Made by a program: the position numbers and the translations under genes
Part shown: piece by piece, positions 45,150-56,000 of the stretch
How positions within the stretch are numbered: position 1 is the first letter of the stretch
Layout: each line of letters starts with the position of its first letter
Origin: Pseudomonadota bacterium
GTDB lineage: Bacteria > Desulfobacterota > Desulfobacteria > Desulfobacterales > JAHIVH01
NCBI GenBank assembly: GCA_018816735.1
Contig: JAHIVH010000061.1
Span: 1 to 64,000, forward strand
DNA: 64,000 bases
Direction: 5' to 3'
Notes under the pieces: model-generated
What the model was told of the DNA's origin: nothing
Database searches by the model: none
The model's input: the letters and a program-made list of their open reading frames with translations, nothing else

Positions 45150-45307
45150 TGGTTAACAATTGTCAAGAATTTGATGCCGGGTAGGTCTGGGGGAATCTGT
45201 TTGGCGATACCAGCCTTTTTTGCGTATTTTTTTACAATCACTCGAATTGAACGATGTATACTTCGATTTCCGGTTCGATTCGAACAAATAGCCCCCCCCA
45301 TTTTCAT
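45150..45307 (-). pseudogene. Tyrosine-recombinase (integrase) relic
   Basis: On the minus strand the reading NRSIHRSIRVIVKKYAKKAG, followed by IAKQIPPDLPGIKFLT, resembles the region before and through the HxLRH box of XerC/D-type integrases (IVKKYAKKAGI then SPHxLRHTF). The catalytic His and Arg positions read PDLPG, and no N- or C-terminal parts are found. This is a dead fragment in an AT-rich gap. The match rests on motif shape only. Confidence 0.4.
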
Positions 45308-45463
45308 TTTGAATGTTGACTCACTGAGCCAGCTATCATGAAAATATGGCTATTTTAAAAACAATAATTCTACTGTACAAAATCGCAGCCATGTTTTCAT
45401 TGGCCCAAGCCATCCGGAATTTGCTGGTCAGCAGATAATGCCCCTCACGGAGAGTAAGGGTAT

Positions 45464-45814
45464 TTACCCTTGTATTTGACTTCTGATCTTTTCAAGCGAT
45501 TTTTTAGCATGGGGCAGCATGTCGAGCATGGGTTTAAGTTTGTCGCAGGCATAGTCCCCGCAATGGGCACAATTTTCCATGTCTTTTCCCATACCGCATT
45601 TCCGGATGTCACACACACTGCAATGGCTGAAAAGAATACCGTTATCTGATTGGCATCCTGTGCAGTTTATGGTTTTGGGATCGATTTCGACCTGAAACAT
45701 TTTTGACCACATGGCTGCCACTTCCTTGCGTTTGTCATCGTCATCTGTTTTTGTCGCGATATAAGCCCCGCATTGCCTGCAATCCAGACCGCAATAAGAT
45801 ATCATTCTTTCCAT
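45464..45814 (-). CDS. DUF3795 Cys-rich protein
   Basis: 116 residues beginning MERMISYCGLDCRQCGAYIA, the hallmark of DUF3795. Paired Cys motifs continue (NCTGCQSDNG, CSVCDIRKCGM, CAHCGDYACDKL), which suggests metal or cluster binding. AGGAGGGAAAAC directly precedes the ATG. The function of the family is unknown. It is common in anaerobes. Single gene. Confidence 0.88.
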   Translation of the reverse strand: MERMISYCGLDCRQCGAYIATKTDDDDKRKEVAAMWSKMFQVEIDPKTINCTGCQSDNGILFSHCSVCDIRKCGMGKDMENCAHCGDYACDKLKPMLDMLPHAKKSLEKIRSQIQG

Positions 45815-45860
45815 GTTTTCCCTCCTTGCTAATTAATAAAATAATGTAAAAGGTGACTTT

Positions 45861-46295
45861 TTATCCTGCCCCGGTCGAATGCAAGAGCGCACGGAAACAA
45901 TCGGAAATCTTTTCCGGTGCAGTAAACTCAGGCATTTTTTTATATAATTCGGCAACGCGTTTCATTTCGTCTGTTTCCTCAAGAGAATTCAAGGTTTCCA
46001 GACATTTTCCTTTATTGACTGAATGCGTTGCAAATAAAAGATTTTCAGGCTTTATCCATTTGCTTTTAACGGCAAATCCAACAAGTCGCTCACATTTGCA
46101 TGGATTGGTATCGTTCAACAGCCCACATCCATTTGACAAAAAATCATGCATCTGGCCCCTTGCTCTTGACAACCGCTTCCGGTATGCTGTTTCTGAAATA
46201 CCCAATATGAAAGATCCGTCATGTTCTACAAGTGTGTTGATTTTTTCATTATCCACAATCCGTTCACCGCTCCATGATCGTATTTTTGAGGCTCT
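45861..46295 (-). pseudogene. N-terminally truncated ECF-type sigma factor remnant
   Basis: The minus-strand frame is open from a stop near 46296 and has a GTG at 46256 as the only plausible start. It contains the sigma region-4 helix and tail LGISETAYRKRLSRARGQMH, followed by DFLSNGCGLLNDTNPCKC, features of ECF-like factors with a Cys-rich C-terminal extension. Region 2 (promoter -10 recognition) is missing and no start with a ribosome site exists, so it is probably a decayed gene. The 3' part (MPEFTAPEKISDCFRALL) is intact. Confidence 0.6.
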
Positions 46296-46384
46296 TTATA
46301 TCTACAGACCAATTGATTCCGATTGTGTGACAAATAAATATCACTCATTTCAGGATGCACGGGTTTGGTTGTCTTTGGAAAAGA

Positions 46385-48421
46385 TTATATTTTTTCCAGA
46401 ACAATAGCTGTCCTGGTGGGGATGTAAAGGCTTAAAACCTGTTTTAATTGATCTGTAACCGACAAATCAACCGTAAAATGAACCTGATTGGCAGTTAAAC
46501 GGCCATGGCCGCCATATTCATTGGAATCGCTATCAAGAATCATTCTGTATTTACCTGAAGGAACCTCAATCCGGTAATCAACATGCGATTTATTTGGATG
46601 AAAATTAAATACAAATATCAGATCACCACGGGCAAATGCGAGCATTTTGTCTTCCATGTGCTCATGGAGAAGAAACGGCCATTTTTGAGTAAAAACAGTA
46701 TATTTTTGGGCCATGGCGATCATGTTTCGGTCAAATGCCGCGAGCAGCCGGTATTTCAAATCCGGATGGTCGCAAAGATGCCACTGGCGCCTGGCATAAA
46801 AATAAGACCATCCGTTTCCTTCCCTTGGGAAATCAATCCATTCCGGGTGCCCAAATTCATTACCCATAAAATTCATATAACCGCTGCCTGCGGTTGCAAG
46901 CGTTATCAGGCGGATCATTTTATGAAGGGCGATTCCCCGTTCAACATGAAGATCATTATCTTTTATATGCATATGATGATACATATTCTGATTCATCATC
47001 CTGAAAATAAGTGTCTGGTCACCTACCAGCGCCTGATCATGCGATTCAGTATAACTGATTGTCTTTTCGTCTTCCCTTCTATTATTCAACTCATACCAGA
47101 TATGGTTCAGGGGCCATTTTTCATCTGAATATTCTTTTATTATCTTGATCCAGTAATCCGGAATACCCATAGCAAGCCTGTAATCAAATCCAAAACCGCC
47201 TTCTGTTACCGGAACAGCAAGTCCCGGCATGCCGCTGATATCTTCTGCGATGGTGATGGCATTGGGATTAATGTCGTGGACAATCCGGTTTGCCAGTGTC
47301 AGATAGGTAAGCGCATCCTCATCGACATTTTCGTCAAAATAATCCCAGTAGGATGTGAACGCTTTTTCCATGCCGTGATTTTTATAGAGCATGCTGGTTA
47401 TCCCATCGAACCTGAATCCATCGAAATGATACTCCTCTATCCAGAATCTGCAGTTGGACAGCAGAAAATGAAGAACCTGATTCTTGCTGTAGTCAAAACA
47501 CCGGGAATCCCAAGCTATATGTTTTCCCCGGGGACCGTCATGAAAATATTGATAGAACGTGCCGTCAAATTTGCTCAATCCTTCTGTTTCATTGTTGACA
47601 GCATGGGAATGAATCATATCCATAATGACAAAGAGCCCATATTCATGGGCCGTATCAATAAGTTCCTTTAATTCGTCAGGCGTGCCAAACTTGGAGGATG
47701 GTGCGAAAAAACTGGATACATGATAGCCAAAAGATGCATAATAAGGATGCTCCTTGATCGCCATCAGTTGAATCGTGTTGTATCCGGCATCAACAATTCT
47801 GGGTAGCATTTTCTCTGTAAATTCACGGTAGGTACCGATTTTCAATTCATCCTGCGCCATGCCGACATGCGTTTCATAAATAAGAAGTGTTTCCGGTCTT
47901 TTTAAAAAATTTTTGAATTTCCAGGGATAGGCAGACGCCGGTTTCCAGACCTGGGCATTAAAGATGAGCGTATCAGGGTCCTGAACCACCCGTTTGGCAT
48001 AAGAAGGAATCCTGTCCCCCTCCCCGCCGTTCCATGTGATGAATAATCGATAAAGATCCCCATGTTTAAGCATATGGCCAGGGAGCTTTATTTCCCATAC
48101 GCCGTTGGCATTCAGGCGTTTGAGAGAAAATTCCTCTTTGACCTGCCATGAAGAGAAGTCACCGATAAAAAAGAGTTGCGTTGCATTGGGCGCCCATTCC
48201 CGAAATACCCATTTTTTTTCTTCAATATTCAGCCCGAAATAATGATGTCCGGTCGCGAAACCTTTAAGGCCTCCCATATCTTTTGAGAGAAGCGTTTCTT
48301 TCAGATGCGTATTTTTGATCCGGCGCAAAATATCCGGTTTATAGGGTTCTAGCCAGGTATCCTTTTTGATCATACTATCGATGAGTATTTCCGCTTCTGC
48401 CGATTGGGTTTCCGGTTCCAT
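46385..48421 (-). CDS. glgB: 1,4-alpha-glucan branching enzyme, eukaryote-like (GBE1-type)
   Basis: About 678 residues from ATG 48421 (AGGA upstream; 48442 also in frame). It makes alpha-1,6 branches in glycogen. An N-terminal CBM48 domain (about 60-165, WVFREWAPNATQLFFIGDFS) precedes the GH13 barrel. The catalytic residues are Asp in DGFRFDGITSMLY, Glu in TIAEDISGMPG and Asp in SYTESHDQALVGD. MNFMGNEFGHPEWIDFPREG is the motif of animal/plant/fungal branching enzymes rather than the common bacterial GlgB, which has DMLWMGEEF-type text. Last gene of the glycogen operon, with a 45-66 bp gap after glgA. Confidence 0.92.
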   Translation of the reverse strand: MEPETQSAEAEILIDSMIKKDTWLEPYKPDILRRIKNTHLKETLLSKDMGGLKGFATGHHYFGLNIEEKKWVFREWAPNATQLFFIGDFSSWQVKEEFSLKRLNANGVWEIKLPGHMLKHGDLYRLFITWNGGEGDRIPSYAKRVVQDPDTLIFNAQVWKPASAYPWKFKNFLKRPETLLIYETHVGMAQDELKIGTYREFTEKMLPRIVDAGYNTIQLMAIKEHPYYASFGYHVSSFFAPSSKFGTPDELKELIDTAHEYGLFVIMDMIHSHAVNNETEGLSKFDGTFYQYFHDGPRGKHIAWDSRCFDYSKNQVLHFLLSNCRFWIEEYHFDGFRFDGITSMLYKNHGMEKAFTSYWDYFDENVDEDALTYLTLANRIVHDINPNAITIAEDISGMPGLAVPVTEGGFGFDYRLAMGIPDYWIKIIKEYSDEKWPLNHIWYELNNRREDEKTISYTESHDQALVGDQTLIFRMMNQNMYHHMHIKDNDLHVERGIALHKMIRLITLATAGSGYMNFMGNEFGHPEWIDFPREGNGWSYFYARRQWHLCDHPDLKYRLLAAFDRNMIAMAQKYTVFTQKWPFLLHEHMEDKMLAFARGDLIFVFNFHPNKSHVDYRIEVPSGKYRMILDSDSNEYGGHGRLTANQVHFTVDLSVTDQLKQVLSLYIPTRTAIVLEKI

Positions 48422-48486
48422 CAATCCTGTTCCTTCCCGCATTATTTTCTATGTCACATTTTTTTCATCGGCTATCAGCACCTGTT

Positions 48487-50019
48487 CTAACTGACAAACG
48501 GCCGTTCAAGCATTTTCTCATACAACTTTATATATTCACGGGCGGTTACAGAATGGTTGAACCGTTTTTGACTTTCCGCCATGATACGACTGATTTCCAT
48601 ATTTTTTTGGCTTTCAGATAATTTATGGAATTCCATGACCTGATCAATCGCCCAGGAAAGGCCGTTTGCATCATAAGTTTTAAACGCAAATCCATTTCCA
48701 GTATGTTTTTTAACGTTCAGATGTTCCACGGTGTCATGAAGCCCGCCAACATCGTGCACAACCGGGATAGAGCCATAAATTGCACCTATCATCTGCGGCA
48801 GCCCGCAAGGCTCAAATGCCGATGGCATCAGAATATAATCAGACGCCCCATATGCAAGCCTGGACAGTTTTTCATCAAAACCACAGACAGACACATGGTT
48901 ATGCAGATTAAACTGCCAGACAATTTGCTTGAAATGATTTTCAAATTCACCATTGGCCACAAAAACGATCTGCAAATTGTCCTTCCAGTATTTGGAAACC
49001 GTGCTGTAAAGGATGTCCGCAAGAAGCTGGGCGCCTTTTTGTACGGTGTCCAACCGGGAGGGCCAGAAAAAAAGCGGTGCGTTTTCATCTTCCGTAAGAC
49101 CCAACATCATCTGAAGATGTTTTTTATTTGCCTTTTTACCTTTATATTGCGTTTTGCTGTCATATTGACAAAAAAGGGCATCATCTGTTTCAGGCCTATA
49201 AGACGGGTCCGGTGCATTTAAGATACCGGTTGCGCAGCCGGCCTGACATTTGTTTGCAAATTCGTTTTTTAAATTGTCGGCTACAAACCGATGGTGCCCG
49301 TCCACGACTTCAAGCAGAAAAGTGGGGCTTACAGTATTCACAAAATGGGATGCAAAAACCCCGCTTGAAAGAAAATCAACCTTGTTGTTATCTCTCGTTT
49401 CTTCATAATTGTGGGGCATCCTTTCGTAGAAGAGAAAATTCCAGAACGTGGCAGCATCAATCCCCCGGTCTTCAATTTCAGCAAGGTTTTTTTTAACGGA
49501 AAAAATATTATGAATGGTAAACAGACACGGGATTCCCATGGCCCTGCTCATGGCCGGAACAAGACCGGTCATCCAGTCGTTGCAGTGAATCAAGTCCGGT
49601 TGAACGCGTGGAACAATGTTGTTTATCACCTCTCTCTGGAACGCAAGAGAAATTTTGGAGTTTTCCCATTCATAGCTGGAATAAACATTATGAAGGTAAA
49701 AAAAAGCCCTGTCTTCCGCCAGATGAATTCTGTCCTCCGGCATTTTCTTTCTGATGATACTTCTTTGTTGTCTCAGCAAAGGTGGCAGCTTGCCATCATA
49801 AATCGATCGATAATCAGGAATAGCCACATGTACATCCGCACCATTTTCAAAAAGCGCACTGATCAAAGCAGCCGAGACATCAGCTAACCCGCCGGCCTTT
49901 GCATACAGGTTGTTGGCAAGATTTCCCATGCCTTCAGGTAAATAGGTCACTTCCGGTGTTACAATTAGAATTCTCGGATTTTTGGAACGATCTGACATGT
50001 TTTTCCCCGTATTCTGCAT
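48487..50019 (-). CDS. glgA: Glycogen synthase (GT5)
   Basis: 510 residues. It elongates alpha-1,4-glucan chains from a nucleotide-sugar. GT5 features are the glucose-nucleotide loop YAKAGGLADVSAALISALFE (KxGGL), the middle LIHCNDWMTGLVPAM and FTIHNIFSVK, and the C-terminal ADYILMPSAFEPCGLPQMIG (E-x7-E box) with VVHDVGGLHDTVE. CAGGAGAAAGG precedes the ATG. The AGGLADV motif is canonical, so activity is likely. The nucleotide donor (ADP or UDP) cannot be read off, and no ADP-glucose pyrophosphorylase gene is in the operon. Confidence 0.93.
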   Translation of the reverse strand: MQNTGKNMSDRSKNPRILIVTPEVTYLPEGMGNLANNLYAKAGGLADVSAALISALFENGADVHVAIPDYRSIYDGKLPPLLRQQRSIIRKKMPEDRIHLAEDRAFFYLHNVYSSYEWENSKISLAFQREVINNIVPRVQPDLIHCNDWMTGLVPAMSRAMGIPCLFTIHNIFSVKKNLAEIEDRGIDAATFWNFLFYERMPHNYEETRDNNKVDFLSSGVFASHFVNTVSPTFLLEVVDGHHRFVADNLKNEFANKCQAGCATGILNAPDPSYRPETDDALFCQYDSKTQYKGKKANKKHLQMMLGLTEDENAPLFFWPSRLDTVQKGAQLLADILYSTVSKYWKDNLQIVFVANGEFENHFKQIVWQFNLHNHVSVCGFDEKLSRLAYGASDYILMPSAFEPCGLPQMIGAIYGSIPVVHDVGGLHDTVEHLNVKKHTGNGFAFKTYDANGLSWAIDQVMEFHKLSESQKNMEISRIMAESQKRFNHSVTAREYIKLYEKMLERPFVS

Positions 50020-50118
50020 CCTTTCTCCTGAAGCCTTAATACCTTGTCTGTACAGTCTGGCAGTGATTAATCGTTTGTGACCGGGCCCGGAGCCCCCGTT
50101 TTCTTAAACACGAAAAAA

Positions 50119-52683
50119 TTACACCGGCAACGCCCACTTCATCAAGCCGGGTGACGTTCTGATGAAATCATCCTCCCTCGGTTTAACTCTTGCCGTAAAT
50201 CCGTACCGGCCGGATGCTTTACAATGTATCCGGCAATCATACAAATATTTCCCGGCACCAAGGTCCTGAATAACATTCATGGTTTCAATAAATCTGGATG
50301 TCATATCGTCAACAGATTTTAAAAGGCCATAATACAATTGGATCTCAACGTCTTCTGGTATGAGGTCACCCAGGAATACGGTCACTTTTATTTGAAGCGA
50401 TTCACCAACCCTGAATGGGCCTTCTGCTTCCCTGACCGGTTTGCCTATCTGGATATTATTCCAGCTTTTCATAAGTTTATCCCTGACACCAGAGAGTCGT
50501 TTCACCTCGGCAAAATTATCTTGAACAAGGACCTTACGTCTTTCTGCTGCTTTCTGGTAGAACCTTTTTTCATATTCTCCAACCATTCTCTGTGCGCTGA
50601 ACTGCGTCATGGCCATTTCCATGGAGGCTTTCATCATGGCAACCCATCTCACAGGGATATCGCTATCACCTCTGTCGTAGAACAACGGGATAACATCATT
50701 TTCAAGAATGTTGTAAAGCGCGTGACTTTCAACGGCATCCTGATAGGCATAATCTTCATACTCTTCCCCGTTACCTATCCCCCAGCCTGTTTCGTGGGAA
50801 TATCCTTCACACCACCAGCCATCCAGGACGCTTAGATTTAATACGCCATTGGCTGCTGCTTTTATGCCTGATGTACCACATGCCTCAAAAGGCCTTCTGG
50901 GATTATTCAGCCAAATATCAACGCCTTGAATTAAATGACGGGATATATTGATGTCATAGTTTTCCAGAAAAACAATTCGATTGCGAACATTGGCATTCCG
51001 TGCAAACTGAATGATTCTCTGAATCAGTTCTTTTCCTTCATTGTCTTTGGGATGCGCTTTTCCTGAAAATATAAATTGCACCGGACAATCTTTTGAACTG
51101 ATTATTGCCTCCAGGCGCTGAACATCATGAAGAAGTAGATTTGCCCGTTTATAGGTTGCAAATCTTCTGGCGAATCCGATCGTCAACACGCTGGGATCAA
51201 GAACGGTTGCCGCTTCTTTCATCATTGATTTGGGCGCATTTCTCCTGCCATGTTGGGTGAGCATTAATTTTCTGCAGGTCCGGATCAGTCTGGAACGGCT
51301 CATTTCGTGCGCGCGCCAGAGTTCTTCCTCATAAATTTCCCTGACCCTCATGATGACACTTGGGTTGGCAAGCTGCATGTACCAGTCAGGTCCCAGATAC
51401 CGTTCAAAGAGCAGCGAATTCTCAATGGAAATCCACGAAGGAATATGCGCGCCGTTGGTTACATGGGTAATGGGAATCTCATCCTCGGGGACCTCTTTCC
51501 ATACATGTTTCCACATTTTCCTGGCCACTTTGCCATGGAGTTCGCTGACGCCATTACAGTATTGCGCCATATGAAGCCCCAAAACAAACATGGAAAGCGG
51601 TTCATTGGGAGACAACCCGTTGCTGTGCTGCCCCCAGGATATAATCTCATCTGATGAAACCCCCAGCCTTTTCTCTAAAGGTATGATATACGGCCTGACA
51701 TTATTCACCGGAAAATCGTCATGGCCTGCAGCCACAGGTGTATGCGTTGTAAACACGGTTGATCGCGCAATCAGCTCTTTGGCATGTTTCAAGCCCAACC
51801 CGTATTTTTCCATGGTCTGTGCAAGCCTTTCAAGTACAAGAAAAGAGCAATGCCCCTCATTCAAATGACATACTTCCGGAAAAATGTCCAAAGCCTGAAG
51901 CGCACGCATCCCCCCTATTCCCAGAAGAATCTCCTGTGCAAGACGGATTTCCGAATCACCTGCATAAAGACTTGCGGTTATCAGACGCGTCTCAGGAGAA
52001 TTCAGAGGCATGTTGGTATCCAGCAAATACAAAGGAATCCTTCCCACCATGATTTTCCAGACAACCGCATGTATTTTCCCATGGGGTCCGTCCACGGTAA
52101 TCACAATTTCGTTTCCGGAATTGTCTTTGGCGCGTTCGACCGGCAGATGATACAAATTGGTTTCCGGATATTCTTCCTGCTGCCAGCCATCATGATTCAG
52201 ATATTGATGGAAATACCCGTTTCTGAATAATATGCCCACGCCAACTAAGGGCAATCCCATATCAGATGAGGCTTTTAAATGGTCGCCTGCTAACACGCCC
52301 AAGCCGCCGGCAAAAAGAGGCAGGCTTTCGTGAATGCCGAATTCCATCGAAAAATAAGCAATTTTTCCGTTATTTCCATAGACCGTTTGAGAACGGTCCA
52401 CAGGTGCATAAACCTGTTTTTCAAAATAATCGCGGACTCTTTTCTGATGGGCGAGGAAACTGTTGTCCTCTGCCAGTTGCTGCAACCGCTCCTGTGTGAT
52501 TGTTGTTGAAAACACAATGGGATTCCTTCCACAATCATTCCAGAGTGCGGGATTTATTCTTCTGAAGAGTTCAATGGCATCCAGATGCCAGCACCACCAG
52601 AAATTTCTGATCAGTTCTTCAAGAAATGACAGTGGCTCCGGAATTTTGGGAAAGACCTGAAAGGTCTGAAGATTTGTTATCAT
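50119..52683 (-). CDS. glgP: Alpha-glucan phosphorylase (DUF3417-type GlgP)
   Basis: 854 residues. It cleaves terminal alpha-1,4 glucose with phosphate. The N-terminal DUF3417 segment (SFLEELIRNFWWCWHLDAIE) marks the short GlgP family. The catalytic core has HLNEGHCSFLVLERL, the FGFRFATYKRANLLL-like phosphate region (GFARRFATYKRANLLLHDVQ) and the pyridoxal phosphate lysine region EACGTSGIKAAANGVLNLSV. A C-terminal beta domain of about 150 residues (VREAEGPFRVGESLQIKVTV) is additional to typical members. It is 17 bp after the small CBM48 gene. With the debranching enzyme it mobilises glycogen. Confidence 0.92.
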   Translation of the reverse strand: MITNLQTFQVFPKIPEPLSFLEELIRNFWWCWHLDAIELFRRINPALWNDCGRNPIVFSTTITQERLQQLAEDNSFLAHQKRVRDYFEKQVYAPVDRSQTVYGNNGKIAYFSMEFGIHESLPLFAGGLGVLAGDHLKASSDMGLPLVGVGILFRNGYFHQYLNHDGWQQEEYPETNLYHLPVERAKDNSGNEIVITVDGPHGKIHAVVWKIMVGRIPLYLLDTNMPLNSPETRLITASLYAGDSEIRLAQEILLGIGGMRALQALDIFPEVCHLNEGHCSFLVLERLAQTMEKYGLGLKHAKELIARSTVFTTHTPVAAGHDDFPVNNVRPYIIPLEKRLGVSSDEIISWGQHSNGLSPNEPLSMFVLGLHMAQYCNGVSELHGKVARKMWKHVWKEVPEDEIPITHVTNGAHIPSWISIENSLLFERYLGPDWYMQLANPSVIMRVREIYEEELWRAHEMSRSRLIRTCRKLMLTQHGRRNAPKSMMKEAATVLDPSVLTIGFARRFATYKRANLLLHDVQRLEAIISSKDCPVQFIFSGKAHPKDNEGKELIQRIIQFARNANVRNRIVFLENYDINISRHLIQGVDIWLNNPRRPFEACGTSGIKAAANGVLNLSVLDGWWCEGYSHETGWGIGNGEEYEDYAYQDAVESHALYNILENDVIPLFYDRGDSDIPVRWVAMMKASMEMAMTQFSAQRMVGEYEKRFYQKAAERRKVLVQDNFAEVKRLSGVRDKLMKSWNNIQIGKPVREAEGPFRVGESLQIKVTVFLGDLIPEDVEIQLYYGLLKSVDDMTSRFIETMNVIQDLGAGKYLYDCRIHCKASGRYGFTARVKPREDDFIRTSPGLMKWALPV

Positions 52684-52699
52684 GTGCTGTATCCTTTAT

Positions 52700-53008
52700 T
52701 TAGATGACGACAACTGAATTATCGCAATTACCATAACTGCTAGAAATATATTTATCTGCCCCATCGTCATTGAGCCAGTGGTTTTGATCGAGTACATAGC
52801 GGAATTGATATTCATGATTGACGTCTAGCGTGACTGTTGCTGAAAATTCGCCGTTTTTAAGGGTTTTTAACGGTGTTGCCCGCAGATCCCAACCATTGAA
52901 ATCACCAACAACACAAGCCTTTTTAGCATTCCCTGCAGCGTCTTTGGGAATTCTGAAGGTCACCCTGCAAAGCGGTTTGCTTTTAAGATATTGTTTTTTA
53001 ATTGCCAT
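52700..53008 (-). CDS. Small stand-alone CBM48/AMPK-type glycogen-binding protein
   Basis: 102 residues after AAAGGAGG and an ATG. The fold is a single carbohydrate-binding module: KPLCRVTFRIPKDAAGNAKK, VVGDFNGWDLRATPLKTLKN, then YQFRYVLDQNHWLNDDGADK. The Trp and Lys positions of GWxxxxxP match glycogen-binding modules of AMPK beta and of branching enzymes. No catalytic domain is attached. Lying between the debranching enzyme and phosphorylase genes, it may target or tether them to glycogen granules. Inference. Confidence 0.85.
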   Translation of the reverse strand: MAIKKQYLKSKPLCRVTFRIPKDAAGNAKKACVVGDFNGWDLRATPLKTLKNGEFSATVTLDVNHEYQFRYVLDQNHWLNDDGADKYISSSYGNCDNSVVVI

Positions 53009-53076
53009 GATATCCTCCTTTAATTAAGATTCAGATAAAACGGTTTTAACCGGAAGCATAAAAATTTTATCAACTG

Positions 53077-56000
53077 TCAGACCAGCTTTTTCCAGACTCT
53101 GTAATATTCACTTATTGCCCAGGCCTGAGCATCACACCCTTTGGGTTTGTGGGGATAATCACCATCCAGAATTTCCGGCATATGTCCGATGGCGCCTTTG
53201 GACAGCAAGTCAACACCTGTTGAAAGCAAAGAGAGGGCAGTTTGTTTTCCTGCATTTCCGTAAGTCATTACCCATGCTTCGCAAAAAGACGGAAACACCC
53301 ATGTCCATGCTGTGCCGTTATGATAGGCCGGTTTTCTTTTCGTGTCCTCATCACCATGATACGTTCCTGTATAAGGATGGTAAGGATCGTTTAACAGCTG
53401 GCCGTTGAAAAGAATGTGTAACGGACGGATGACAGGCTCATCGGCCAGGCTCCTTATCGCGCCTGGAACAACAAGTTTTGCACAACGTTCAAGAATGCTG
53501 TGTGATACATTTTGATCGGAAATCACCCCGAGCGTTATCGCAAACAACTGATTCGGCCGAACCGCATTATCCGGTTCTGCAGAACGGGCAGGTGCACCTG
53601 AAGATGCATAGAGACAATCTGACAGATAACCCTGATCGTTTATAAACAGTGAATGAACGGATTTTCTGACCTGATCGGCATGATTCTGCCATTTGTCCCT
53701 GTTGGCATTATCTGCAACTGCCAAAAAAGAGAGCGCTGAAAACCAGAGCGCCTGTATTTCTATACAATATCCCTCTCTGGGCGTACCGGCCGGAAAATTG
53801 GTATCCATCCAGGTAAAATGAGAAGGACTAAAGACAAGACCCGATTCCGGGTCTGTATATATACCGTTTTTTGTGCCTTGCGTTATGGCATGCCCAATAT
53901 CTGTCAGTATTTTCCGAATGGGCCTTCCGTCCAGTTCCTTATCAAGAAAGCACTCATTTCCCTCTCTGTCAACAAGTTCCTCGACGGCTTTAAAGAACCA
54001 CAAGGCTGCATCCGCGGTATCCCGATTTCCGGCATCCGTTCCCGATATCATATTGGGAAGGGTACCATCTTCTTCAAACGTTCCAAACTGTTTTAAAATG
54101 GATTTTGAATCATCAAGCAGTCCTGCTGCAATCAATCCCCGGGTAAATATAAGAGAATCTCTTCCCCAGTCGAGAAACCACGGGTAACCGGCAATGACAG
54201 ATTTTAACGCCCCTCTTTTTACAATGAAATCAGACAGGCTTTTTTTCATGATGTCCATCGGTTCCATCACATCCCTGGCATCGAACCGGACCGATTTGAT
54301 CTGATTTCTGATATCCGTTTCCGTAAGCGGCAAAATCTGTCGCCCTGTCTGTTTTTGAGTCTCAAGCGCCTCTTCACATTCAGCAATTAATTCCAGGGCG
54401 TCGTTTCCCTTCATGAATGCCTTGAAGTAGCCGGGGCTGTACAGGTCTGAATTTCCATCCATCCCCCGTTCTTCATCATCCGGTCTGTGATTCATGTAAT
54501 ACCATTCTTTTTCTTCTACAAATGACCCTTTTGGCATGTTGATATGGAGGATATGAGATGAAGAAGGATGGAAGATAAAACCATCGTTTTCAAGGGTGAC
54601 AGATGAAGGGAAATGATGTTCCGGTCCCGTGAACGCCTTGGTTTGATAGTGAAAATTTCTCGACTCAATATCGGGTCTGAGGATGATCTGGATGCTTTTT
54701 GCATCATCCAGTCTTGCAGTAAAATTTCTGGACGGATGTCTGTAAAACAAAACTCTGATGGCGTTTTTGTCATCAAGCATTTCAAAACCGATCGTCAGTA
54801 AAATATGTTCACCCTGGCCAACAGGAAGGTAGAACCGGGAAAAACCGCCATTTTCACAGCCATAGGCAAATGCATGAAAACAGTCGAAATTAATTTCCTG
54901 GGAATATCCCTGGAAAACCACCCACCCGCGCAGGCGGGTAAACATCACCCATCTGTCGACAGGATAAAGCGGATTCAGATTGGCCGCAAGAAGGGCATCA
55001 TATTTGCTGTTAATCCTGCCCCAGGAAATCAGGGAGCGAAGCATGCCGCCGCGGCCGTTTGTTCGAAGCAGCAAGGATTTTTTCGTATCAATATCTGAAC
55101 GGCCGTAAACTTTTCTGAAAATAACATTTTCCGCATGGGAAAGATAATACAATGCGCCTTCAACATGATCATTGTGATCTTTCTTGAATACAGATAGTTT
55201 TAATATCAATTTTTGATGCTGGACTGGCAAAAAAATGGGTTCATACAGGGCAAAATAGGTACCATCATTTCTCTTCAGCCCTTCTTCGGTTTTGATTGTA
55301 ACCGTGTCTTCACCATCCGTAAAAATAATCATGGATCGAAACGGATAATCGGATCGAATCAATAAAAAATGTGCGGGCGGCACCATCACTTCCCGTCTGA
55401 GGTCGCACGGGTATAACCAGGAAATGACACGTGATTCTTCACTCAGATTATTCTGTTCCCGGCAAAAACGGACCGGATCTTTTTCAAGATGTCTGGCAGC
55501 CTGATTGGCATCGACATCGGATATATCGGTTGTGCCTCTGTATACGCCAATGATTTCAAGTGCCTTTGCCTTATAAAGCTGGGTATTTATGCGGGCTGGT
55601 ATTTCAGGAAACGAATCTGATTTGAAATCTGTGATAAAACGATCAGATGGATCATCTGTCAAACACAGCACGCCGCATGGTTCCAAAAGAACCTTCAGGA
55701 TTCCGTTTTCAGGAATAATGGTCAAGGTTTTGCCTGAAAGCAGGTCAAGAAACAGTTCGCTTGTCATTCCGCTATCTTCCTGTTTCCAAAACGCATCAAC
55801 TGAATTTCCCGTATCAAGATTCACAAGAACAACAAGCTTTTTGTGTGACGGTTTATGATGCCTCAACAACGCAATAAAATTTCCATCGCCCGTTTCAATC
55901 AGTTTCAAATCTGTCTGATCGAAAAAGGAGGGGTGATTTTTTAAAATAACGGACAAACGCTGTATCCGGTCGACCTGGTTATCAACCGCTCCCCAGTTAA

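Noticed and set aside
45270..45290. GGTTCGATTCGAAC, resembling a tRNA T-arm
   Set aside because: No acceptor stem, D-arm or anticodon arm can be folded around it.
45853..46407. 184-codon plus-strand frame
   Set aside because: It is the antisense reading of the sigma-factor remnant, whose minus-strand text has recognisable motifs.
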